The notes under the pieces are model-generated. The model saw only the letters and a list, made by a program, of their open reading frames with translations. It was not told the origin of the DNA and searched no databases. Positions 52,661-59,690 of a stretch of 64,000 nt of DNA are shown piece after piece. Made by a program: the position numbers and the translations under genes. Numbering within the stretch: position 1 is the stretch's first letter; each line of letters starts with the position of its first letter. Source of the stretch: Deltaproteobacteria bacterium (GTDB taxonomy: Bacteria; Myxococcota_A; UBA9042; PHBI01); assembly GCA_020632715.1 (NCBI GenBank), contig JACKFA010000004.1, positions 806,001-870,000 on the forward strand, in the 5' to 3' direction.

Positions 52661-53254
52661 TCAGAGCCAGCGCGAGCTCGGCCCGTCGTCCGGCTCGGCG
52701 CGGTTCCGGAGCTTGTTCCGGTACATCGCGAGGTCGGCCGTGGCGAGGAGCGAGACGGCGTCGGGGGCCTCGCGGCCCCAGGTGGCGTAGCCGATGCTCA
52801 TGTCGACGGGGGCCTCGCCGTGCACGCGGGCGCGGTCGACGAGGGTCCGGAGGCGGCCGGCGAGGCGCGCGGCGCCGCGGCGGTCGGCGCCGGGGAGGAT
52901 GATGGCGAACTCGTCGCCGCCGACGCGGCAGACGACGTCGTGCTCGCGGACGACGCCCGCGAGGAAGGCGGCGACCCAGCGGAGCGCGGCGTCCCCGGCG
53001 AGGTGGCCGTGGCGATCGTTGACGCCCTTGAAGTCGTCGAGGTCGACGACGAGGAGCGAGAGCGGCGTGTTCTGGCGCGCGGCGCGGTCGACCTCGGCGG
53101 CGACGCGCTCGTCGAAGTAGCGCCGGTTCTTGGCGCCGGTCAGCGAGTCCTCCGCGGACAGCGCGCGGACGCGGGCGAGCTCGCGACGCAGCGCCTCGTT
53201 CTCGCGCTTGAGCTGCTCGATCTCGTCCCGGGTCATCTCGTCGCTCACGTTCAT
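52661..53254 (-). CDS. Diguanylate cyclase, GGDEF domain
   Basis: This 197-aa protein has a short N-terminal coiled coil (DEIEQLKRENEALRRELARVR) and one GGDEF domain. The active-site motif is intact (CRVGGDEFAIILPGAD). An RxxD inhibitory site (REHD) stands five residues before it, so product inhibition by cyclic-di-GMP is expected. LTGAKNRRYFDER and NDRHGHLAGDAALR are the other family motifs. GAAGG precedes ATG 53254; an in-frame ATG at 53296 with GGGAG upstream would add 14 residues. There is no sensor domain. It follows the ATPase pair on the same strand and may belong to that unit. Confidence 0.92.
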   Translation of the reverse strand: MNVSDEMTRDEIEQLKRENEALRRELARVRALSAEDSLTGAKNRRYFDERVAAEVDRAARQNTPLSLLVVDLDDFKGVNDRHGHLAGDAALRWVAAFLAGVVREHDVVCRVGGDEFAIILPGADRRGAARLAGRLRTLVDRARVHGEAPVDMSIGYATWGREAPDAVSLLATADLAMYRNKLRNRAEPDDGPSSRWL

Positions 53255-53335
53255 CGAAACCTTCTGTCGCGCGAAGTCATGCCGACGATCACGCATTCTT
53301 CGATGCTCCCGGGAGACGTCCAGTTTTTCTCCTCC

Positions 53336-54892
53336 TTACACGGCGTCGCTCGCGGCGGCCGCGGCGGGCGCCGAGAGCACGCGGCGGGCGATGGCGCGGA
53401 TCCCCTCGCGGAGCTCGGGAGCGGCCTTGGCCAGCGGATCCTCGCCCCCGAGGGCGGCGAGCTCGAGGGCCCACGCGACGAGATCCCAGGCCCCGCCGAA
53501 GGCCACCTCGTCGAGGAGCTCCCGGGCGTCGTTCGTTCTATCGAACGCGAGCGCGGCGCCGAAGAAGGCGATCGTCGCGGCGAGCTCCTCCGGCGCCTGG
53601 AGGACCGCGGTCGCGAGCGCGCCCTGAGCCATGGCGCGCGCCTCCGGCCAGCGCCCGAGGCGCACGAGATCGGCGGCGATCGTGAGCGGGTGCTCGGGGG
53701 GCGGCGGCGCGTCGGCGAAGGCGGCGGCGAGCTGATCGACGGCGGCGAGCAGGCGGCGGCGGTGCGGCTGCCCCGCGCGGAGCAGGAACCAGACGGCGAA
53801 CATGCGATCGGCGAGCTGATAGCCGAGCCGCGTGCCGGGCGGGTAGGCGACCTGGTCGACGACGCCCTCGCGGGCGAGGCGCGTGAGCTGCGCGGAGACG
53901 GCGTTCGTGGCGAGGCGCACGCGGGCGGCGAGGTCGGCGGCGCGGATCGGGTGCCACGCGGTCGCGAGGGCGTGGGCGACCTGCTGCGACTGCGGCGCGA
54001 GGCCGTCGATCCGCGCCTGGAGCTCCGGGGTGAGGCGGTCGAGGACCCAGGCGGCGACGGTCGAGGCGGGGGCGTCGGGATCGGCGGCGATCGCGTCGGC
54101 GGCGAGCTCGAGGGCGCGCGGCAGGGTGCCGATGACGCTCGTGACGGCGCGCACGCGGTGCGGGGCGGCGGCGACGGCGGCGGCGACGCGCTCCTTGGCG
54201 TCCGGGGCCGCGAGGAGGCCGAGCGCGCGCGGGACGGCGGCGGCGGGGAGCGGGCGGAGCTCGTAGATGCGGAAGAAGTCGTAGAACGCGGCCTCGTAGC
54301 GGTACGTGGCCTCGATGGCGCGGGCGCTCGCGCCGATGACGAGGAGGCGCCGCTCGGCCGAGAGGATGTCGCGGACGCGCCACTGGTGGCTCTGGAGGCG
54401 GTCGAGGACGACGTCGAGGTTGTCGACGAGGAGCACGAAGCGGCGCCCGAGGGCGTCCGACTCGGCGAGGAGGAGCCGGAACGCCTCCTCGGCGCGGGCC
54501 TCCTCGTCGTCGACGGGCAGCGCCTTGACGGCGTCGTGCACCTCGCGCGCCTCGGCGGCGTGGCCGCGGCGGAGGAGGGCGACGGCGAGGTAGTCGAGGG
54601 CGTTGGTCCAGAGGTCGGCGAGGCGCGCGACGTCGTACTGCGCCTCGGGGAAGGTGAGGGGGAACCAGCGCGCGGCGAGCTCGGCGTCGTCCTCGATGAG
54701 GTGGCCGAGGACCCGCAAGAGCACGGTCTTGCCGCTGCCGCGCGGCCCGAGGACGAGCTGGTGCTGGGGCGCGCCCTCGCCGGCGTCGCGGCGGAGGGCG
54801 GCGAGGAGGCGGTCGGCGACGGTCTGGTGGAGGAGCGCGTCGGGGCCGCAGTCGGCGCGGCTCATGAGGGCCGGGTTGTAGAGGGCGCGCAT
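53336..54892 (-). CDS. P-loop ATPase with wHTH and TPR-like C terminus
   Basis: This 518-aa protein has Walker A GPRGSGKT at residues 49-56 and Walker B FVLLVDNLD at 152-160. After the ATPase core comes a winged-helix-like segment (about 330-380, IRAADLAARVRLATNAVSAQL) followed by LADRMFAVWFLLR. The C terminus has alpha-helical, TPR-like pairs (RLGRWPEARAMAQGALATAV, FDRTNDARELLDEVAF). The layout is that of STAND-like or archaeal-type ATPases. The gene starts six bases after the stop of the partner ATPase, so the two are one unit. The function is unknown; a regulatory or conflict role would fit. Confidence 0.78.
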   Translation of the reverse strand: MRALYNPALMSRADCGPDALLHQTVADRLLAALRRDAGEGAPQHQLVLGPRGSGKTVLLRVLGHLIEDDAELAARWFPLTFPEAQYDVARLADLWTNALDYLAVALLRRGHAAEAREVHDAVKALPVDDEEARAEEAFRLLLAESDALGRRFVLLVDNLDVVLDRLQSHQWRVRDILSAERRLLVIGASARAIEATYRYEAAFYDFFRIYELRPLPAAAVPRALGLLAAPDAKERVAAAVAAAPHRVRAVTSVIGTLPRALELAADAIAADPDAPASTVAAWVLDRLTPELQARIDGLAPQSQQVAHALATAWHPIRAADLAARVRLATNAVSAQLTRLAREGVVDQVAYPPGTRLGYQLADRMFAVWFLLRAGQPHRRRLLAAVDQLAAAFADAPPPPEHPLTIAADLVRLGRWPEARAMAQGALATAVLQAPEELAATIAFFGAALAFDRTNDARELLDEVAFGGAWDLVAWALELAALGGEDPLAKAAPELREGIRAIARRVLSAPAAAAASDAV

Positions 54893-54898
54893 CGCGTG

Positions 54899-56098
54899 TC
54901 AGGCCACGCGCCGCACCCAGAACTCGCGGAGGAGCGCCGAGCGGAAGCGGTACTGGTCGGCCTCGCGGACGAGGTAGCCGTCGTTCTCGAGGATGTCGAG
55001 GAGGTAGCGCAGCTGCGCGTCGCGCTCGGCGGCGTCGCTCACGTGCTCGCCGAGGACCTGCGCGAGGACGTCGCGCGAGGCGCCCTCGGGGGCGCGGGCG
55101 GCGGCCGACAGGAGCGCCAGGGCCTGCGTGTCGTCGGGGTGGCCGAGCTCCTCGGTGAGGCGCTGCCGCCAGTAGTCGAAGTAGGCGCGGTAGGTGGGGC
55201 CGAGGAGCTCGTCGACGACGCGGTCGACGAGGGCGGGCGTCGGGGTCTCGAGGTGCTCGGTCGCGAGCTCGTGGAGCTTCGAGAAGATGATCTGCAGGTA
55301 GAACGGGATGAGCCAGCCGGCGCGCTCGCAGACGCGGGCGCGGACGTCGTCGCCGAGGACGAGGCCGTAGCTCTCGGCGAGGGCGCGCAGGAAGGCGTCG
55401 GCGACCTGCGGTGTGAAGGCGCCGAGGGCGACCGGGTTCAGGTCGTTGATGGTGTCGCCGACGTTGTGGCGGGCGACGACGGCGTCGAGGCCGATGGAGC
55501 CGGCGACGACCCAGCGGATCCGCGGCGCGCGGCCGGCGGGGTTCCGCAAGTCGCGGAACCAGTTGAGGAAGCCGCGGGCGCGGAGGCCGGTCGGGTCCTG
55601 CCGGAGGAGGGTCATGACGAAGATCGGCAGCTCGTCGACGAGCACGAGCCAGGCGTGCCCGAGCCGCTCCATGGCCGTCGCGAGCTCCTCGGCCATGGTG
55701 GTCCAGTGCTGCTCGGCGTCGGGGGCGGAGGTGTCGAACTCGAAGGAGAGGGGGCCGGCGTCGATGCGGCGCGTGCGGCGGAGGAGGCGCTTGAGCGGGC
55801 CCTTCGAGACGCGCTTGACGGCGCCCTCGCCGTCCTTGTGGGAGCCGAGGGCGTCGACGAGGGCCTTCACGAACTCGACCTCGCGCTGGGCGTGCGCGAC
55901 GGTGAGGTAGACGGCGCGGAGCTCGTGCTGGGGCGCGTCGTCGGCGAGGCGATAGAGGAGCGAGGTCTTCCCGACGCGGCGCGGGGCGAGGAGCAGCACG
56001 TGATCGGTCGCGAGGCGCTGCCAGAGGAGCCGCAGCTCGCGCTCGCGGTCGAAGAAGTTGCCGCCGCGGACGGGGCGGCCGACGGAGTTCTCGATCAT
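54899..56098 (-). CDS. ATPase_2/AAA_16-like P-loop ATPase
   Basis: This 399-aa protein begins MIENSVGRPVRGGNFFDRERELRLLWQRL, typical of the archaeal-type ATPase_2 family. Walker A is APRRVGKTS at 38-46, Walker B LVLVDE at 151-156, and RWVVAGSIGLD near 195 a sensor. The C-terminal half is helical and ends in a winged-helix-like LLDILENDGYLVREADQYRF. The ATG at 56098 is preferred because no ribosome-binding site exists for any candidate and a -10-like TATGCT ends seven bases upstream, suggesting a leaderless message; ATG 56110 or GTG 56128 would add 4 or 10 residues. A 30-base palindrome covers the promoter. Its partner follows six bases downstream. Confidence 0.78.
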   Translation of the reverse strand: MIENSVGRPVRGGNFFDRERELRLLWQRLATDHVLLLAPRRVGKTSLLYRLADDAPQHELRAVYLTVAHAQREVEFVKALVDALGSHKDGEGAVKRVSKGPLKRLLRRTRRIDAGPLSFEFDTSAPDAEQHWTTMAEELATAMERLGHAWLVLVDELPIFVMTLLRQDPTGLRARGFLNWFRDLRNPAGRAPRIRWVVAGSIGLDAVVARHNVGDTINDLNPVALGAFTPQVADAFLRALAESYGLVLGDDVRARVCERAGWLIPFYLQIIFSKLHELATEHLETPTPALVDRVVDELLGPTYRAYFDYWRQRLTEELGHPDDTQALALLSAAARAPEGASRDVLAQVLGEHVSDAAERDAQLRYLLDILENDGYLVREADQYRFRSALLREFWVRRVA

Positions 56099-56111
56099 GC
56101 GGGCGAGCATA

Positions 56112-56141
56112 CAACGATCTTGTTGCACAACAAGATCGTTG
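56112..56141 (-). promoter_or_regulatory. 30-bp palindrome over the ATPase-pair promoter
   Basis: On the minus strand CAACGATCTTGTT is followed by GTGC and then by its exact reverse complement. The element is markedly AT-richer than the surrounding genome. It lies between a TTGCAA/TTGTTG-like -35 and the TATGCT-like -10 of the ATPase operon, so a bound protein would block transcription. This is a probable autoregulatory operator. Confidence 0.6.
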
Positions 56142-56197
56142 CAAGAAACGCCGGCGCCGCCCCGAGGGAAGGGCGGCGCCGGCGCGAGGGGGCGGCG

Positions 56198-56812
56198 TCA
56201 GTAGGCCGGCGCGGCGGCCCCGGAGGCGCTCGTGCGGGGGTCGACGGCCGGGATCCCGGAGGGCGCGGCGGTGACGGTGCGCTCGATCACGACGGGGCGC
56301 GCGCGGAGGTCGGCGGCCGGGAGGGCGCCCGAGAGCGAGACGAGGCGGTCGGGGACGGCGACGTTCGGGACGCGGGCGGTGCCGTCGCCCGTGGGGGAGC
56401 CGCAGGCGCGCGCGATGGCCATCTGGCGCTCGACGCCGCGCCGGGCGAGGTCGAGGGAGGCGAGGCGCACCGAGGCGCCTTCGGCGTCGCCGCGATCGAG
56501 GGCGGCGTGGAACGCGGTGTAGGCGCGCTCGCCGCGGTTCGCGAACGCGGTGATGGCGGGGACGCGCTCCTCGAGGCAGACGAGCTCGCGCCACGGGGCG
56601 ATGGGGTCCTTCCGGCGGACGACGTCGCGGATGGCGTCGACGCGGGCGTGGACGCGCGCCTCGGCGGCGCGGAGGGCGACGAGGTGGTCGCGGGCGAGGC
56701 CCATCGCGGCGGCCGGGGTGGCGGGGTCCACGCTCGCGGCGGGGGCGCTCGCGCAGGCGGCGGCGGCGAGGGCGAGGGTGACGGCGGTGACTGGGATGGC
56801 GAGGCGTGGCAT
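56198..56812 (-). CDS. Small lipoprotein, helical
   Basis: This 204-aa protein has a lipobox (LAAAAC). The mature part is helical (AMGLARDHLVALRAAEARVHARVDAIRDVVRRKD, TAFHAALDRGDAEGASVRLASLDL) with two later cysteines (ELVCLEERV, ARACGSP). A Pro/Ala-rich tail ends GAAAPAY. A GGGGAAAG sequence precedes the ATG. It stands upstream of the ATPase pair on the same strand, 56 bases from the palindrome. The function is unknown. Confidence 0.72.
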   Translation of the reverse strand: MPRLAIPVTAVTLALAAAACASAPAASVDPATPAAAMGLARDHLVALRAAEARVHARVDAIRDVVRRKDPIAPWRELVCLEERVPAITAFANRGERAYTAFHAALDRGDAEGASVRLASLDLARRGVERQMAIARACGSPTGDGTARVPNVAVPDRLVSLSGALPAADLRARPVVIERTVTAAPSGIPAVDPRTSASGAAAPAY

Positions 56813-56942
56813 GGATATCTTTCCCCGGTGGCGCTCGGGGGTTGAGTCGCCGGCCCGGGGTGCCGTGATCATGGGGGAAGCGAATATTCCCGGGCCGGGC
56901 GCCGTCTGTGCCCCTGTTCCGCTCGCCACGGAGGCCACGCTC

Positions 56943-57242
56943 ATGACCAAGAAGATCCGACTGCTCGTGCTCGCGCTGGTCGTCTCGCTGTTCGCGTCGA
57001 CGACCGCTTGCAACCGGTACGGCTGGCAGCTCTTCGGCGACGTCGTCGAGACGGCCGTGGCCGCGGCCATCGTGGTCGCCGTCCTCTCGCACCACGACCA
57101 CCACTACCACAGCTACCGCTGCGGCCACCGCTACGTGATGGTCGAGAGCCGCCCGGTCTACTACTACGACGGCCACTGGGAGTACTACGACTCCTACAGC
57201 GGCCGCTGGTACTACTACCCCGACGGCCCGCCGGGCTACTGA
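56943..57242 (+). CDS. His/Tyr-rich small lipoprotein
   Basis: This 99-aa protein has a lipobox (STTAC) and a hydrophobic stretch (VVETAVAAAIVVAVL). The rest is extremely His- and Tyr-rich (HHDHHYHSYRCGHRY, YYYDGHWEYYDSYSG) and ends DGPPGY. The His clusters may bind metal and the Tyr/Gly content recalls sticky surface proteins; both are inference. No strong ribosome-binding site was seen. A clear terminator lies 24 bases after the stop, so this is a single-gene transcript. Confidence 0.75.
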   Translation: MTKKIRLLVLALVVSLFASTTACNRYGWQLFGDVVETAVAAAIVVAVLSHHDHHYHSYRCGHRYVMVESRPVYYYDGHWEYYDSYSGRWYYYPDGPPGY

Positions 57243-57265
57243 TGCCCGCGCCGCGACCGTGATGG

Positions 57266-57286
57266 AGGCCCGCTTCGGCGGGCCTT
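57266..57286 (+). terminator. Hairpin terminator behind the His/Tyr-rich lipoprotein
   Basis: AGGCCCGC at 57266-57273 pairs with GCGGGCCT at 57278-57285 around the stable tetraloop TTCG. TCGCCGTTTCC follows, with a weak T-tail. It ends the transcript of the gene stopping at 57242. Confidence 0.75.
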
Positions 57287-57361
57287 CGCCGTTTCCGGGG
57301 CTGACGCGGGCGGTCGGCGGGGGTAGTCTCCCGGCGCGCCCCGAGCGAGGAGCCCGCTGCC

Positions 57362-57961
57362 ATGTCCGCGACCATCACCCCGAGGAAGCCCTTCCGCCGC
57401 GTCGCGGTGTACTGCGGGTCGTCCAACAAGGTCGACCCCGTCTACCTCGAGACGGCGCGCGCGGTCGGCGAGGAGCTCGCGCGGCGCGGCGTGACCATCG
57501 TCTACGGCGGCGGGCGCGCCGGGCTCATGGGGCAGGTGGCCGACGGGGCGCTGTCGCAGGGCGGCGAGGTCATCGGCGTCATCACGGAGAAGCTGATGGG
57601 GCTCGAGGTGGGCCACATGGGGCTGACCGAGCTCTTCGTGACGCCGAGCATGGCGTCGCGGAAGGCGATGATGGCGCAGCTCGCGGACGCGTTCATCGCG
57701 CTCCCGGGCGGCTGGGGGACGATCGAGGAGCTCTTCGAGGTGGCGACGTTGTCGCAGCTGAACCACCACCTGAAGCCGGTCGGGATCCTCAACGTGAACC
57801 AGTACTACAACGCGCTCATCGCGTTCCTGATGCACGCCGAGCAGGAGGGCTTCGTGCGCCCGAGCCACGCCGGCATGATCAAGGTCGCGCGCGAGCTGCC
57901 GGCGCTGCTCTCGCTGCTCGAGGCCGCGGAGATCCCGCGCTTCGGCAGCTGGGCGCCCTGA
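57362..57961 (+). CDS. LOG-family (TIGR00730) nucleotide phosphoribohydrolase
   Basis: This 199-aa protein carries the LOG signatures SRKAMM (99-104) and PGGWGTIEE (115-123), with VAVYCGSSN and YGGGRAGLMG at the start. Members cleave nucleoside 5'-monophosphates to base and ribose 5-phosphate, and some release cytokinins. It is not beside other cytokinin genes, so a housekeeping nucleotide role is more likely. The M18 aminopeptidase gene follows 38 bases later on the same strand. Confidence 0.92.
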   Translation: MSATITPRKPFRRVAVYCGSSNKVDPVYLETARAVGEELARRGVTIVYGGGRAGLMGQVADGALSQGGEVIGVITEKLMGLEVGHMGLTELFVTPSMASRKAMMAQLADAFIALPGGWGTIEELFEVATLSQLNHHLKPVGILNVNQYYNALIAFLMHAEQEGFVRPSHAGMIKVARELPALLSLLEAAEIPRFGSWAP

Positions 57962-57999
57962 CCGACCCCCGAGACACGAGACCGGACGAGGAGCGAGCC

Positions 58000-59313
58000 A
58001 TGGCCAGCACCGTGCCGCAGGAGACCCGCGATCTGCTCGCGTACATCGACGCGAGCCCGACCCCGTACCACTGCGTCGCCGAGACGGCGCGGCAGCTCGA
58101 CGCCGCCGGGTTTATGCGGCTCGCGGAGGGGGAGGCGTGGCCGGTGGAGCTCGGCGGGGCGTACTACGTGGCGCGCGGCGGGAACGTCATCGCGTTCCGG
58201 GTGGGCACGAAGGCGCCGGCGGAGGCCGGGTTCCGGCTGCTCGGGGCGCACACGGACTCGCCGAACCTGCGGGTGAAGCCGGAGCCGGACGTGCGGAAGG
58301 CCGGGTACGCGGGGCTCGCGGTCGAGACGTACGGGGGGATCCTCGACTACACGTGGCTCGACCGGGACCTCGGGCTCGCGGGGCGCGTGGCGGTGGCCGG
58401 GGAGGGCGGTGACCGCTTCGAGACGCGCCTCGTGGACGTGCGGCGGCCGATCCTGCGGATCCCGTCGCTCGCGATCCACCTGAACCGCGGCTACAAGGAC
58501 GACGGGCTGAAGCTGAACGCGCAGCAGCACCTGCCGCCGATGCTCGGGCTCGCCGGGGCGAAGGACAAGGACGGCCCGGGGGCGCTGCGGCGGCTGGTCG
58601 GCGAGGCGCTCGGGGTGGACGCGGGGCGCGTGCTGAGCTGGGATCTGGCGCTCTGCGACACGGTGCCGTGCGCGGTCGGCGGGATCGACGAGGAGCTGGT
58701 GTTCGCGCCGCGGCTCGACAACCAGGCGAGCTGCCACGCGTCGCTCGCGGCGCTGCTCGCGGCGGGCGAGGCGGCGGTGACGCAGGTGATCGGCCTCTAC
58801 GACCACGAGGAGGTCGGGAGCGGGTCGACGGAGGGGGCGGACGGGCCGCTCATGGAGTGGACGCTGCGGCGGCTGGCGGCGGCGTTCGCGCCGGAGCGGG
58901 CGGAGACGGAGAGCCTGGCGCGGGCGGTGTCGCGGAGCTTCCAGGTGAGCGCGGACATGGCGCACGCGGTGCACCCGAACTACGAGGACCGCCACGAGAG
59001 CGGCCACAAGCCGATGCTGAACGGCGGGCCGGTCATCAAGATCAACGTGAACCAGCGCTACGCGACGTCGAGCGAGGGGGCGGCGCTGTTCGAGGCGCTC
59101 GCGCGCGAGGTGGAGGTGCCGCTCCAGAAGTTCGTGAACCGGACGGACCTCGCGTGCGGGACGACCATCGGCCCCATCACGGCGGCGAAGCTCGGGATCC
59201 GGACGGTCGACGTCGGGAACCCGATGCTCTCGATGCACTCGATCCGCGAGCAGGCCGGGACGCTCGACCACCCGCGGATGATCGCGGTGATGACGCGGTT
59301 CCTGCAGGGGTAG
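58000..59313 (+). CDS. apeB: M18-family aminopeptidase
   Basis: This 437-aa metallo-aminopeptidase removes N-terminal residues, with acidic ones preferred in several family members. Metal and catalytic motifs are GAHTDSPNLR, RLDNQASCHASL, LYDHEEVGSGSTEGAD, VSADMAHAVHPNY and MLSMHSIREQAGTLD, all in the family order. The length matches the usual ~430. GAGGAG lies before the ATG. It is probably cytoplasmic and may complete digestion of peptides taken up by the POT transporter. Confidence 0.94.
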   Translation: MASTVPQETRDLLAYIDASPTPYHCVAETARQLDAAGFMRLAEGEAWPVELGGAYYVARGGNVIAFRVGTKAPAEAGFRLLGAHTDSPNLRVKPEPDVRKAGYAGLAVETYGGILDYTWLDRDLGLAGRVAVAGEGGDRFETRLVDVRRPILRIPSLAIHLNRGYKDDGLKLNAQQHLPPMLGLAGAKDKDGPGALRRLVGEALGVDAGRVLSWDLALCDTVPCAVGGIDEELVFAPRLDNQASCHASLAALLAAGEAAVTQVIGLYDHEEVGSGSTEGADGPLMEWTLRRLAAAFAPERAETESLARAVSRSFQVSADMAHAVHPNYEDRHESGHKPMLNGGPVIKINVNQRYATSSEGAALFEALAREVEVPLQKFVNRTDLACGTTIGPITAAKLGIRTVDVGNPMLSMHSIREQAGTLDHPRMIAVMTRFLQG

Positions 59314-59375
59314 GGCGCGCGGGCTCGCGAGCCCTCGGCCTATCTTCTCGCGCCGCGGCGTGCCACGCTCTCGCC

Positions 59376-59690
59376 ATGGACCGTGACCGCTTCCCGTTCG
59401 ATCCCCTCGAAGAGCCCGACTTCAAAGAGCTCTACCCCGCAGCGCTCGAGGATGGCCTCGACGCGCTCCGGCACATGAGGTTCTTCCACACCTCGGACCT
59501 CGCGGCGGCGACCCCCGTCCGGGACGCGCACCGCTGGGCCTTCTACGAGCCCGGCTTCCAGAAGCTCGTCGAGGACTGGCTCCAGCGGAACGCCTTCCTC
59601 TGCGGCGTCCGGGGGCCCCTCCCCGGCGAGCCCGAGCTCGGCTCCCGCTGGTCCTTCTACGACGAGGCCGCGTCGCCCAAGGAGCCCTGA
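59376..59690 (+). CDS. Small protein of unknown function
   Basis: This 104-aa protein has no signal peptide. It contains FPFDPLEEPDFKELYPAALEDGLDAL, FHTSDLAAATPVRDAHRWAFYEPGF and ELGSRWSFYDEA, with many aromatic residues. The start codon has no clear ribosome-binding site. Its 3' end overlaps the ftsH 3' end on the other strand by 34 bases. The frame is plausible because codon third positions are G/C throughout, but it remains a hypothetical gene. Confidence 0.6.
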   Translation: MDRDRFPFDPLEEPDFKELYPAALEDGLDALRHMRFFHTSDLAAATPVRDAHRWAFYEPGFQKLVEDWLQRNAFLCGVRGPLPGEPELGSRWSFYDEAASPKEP

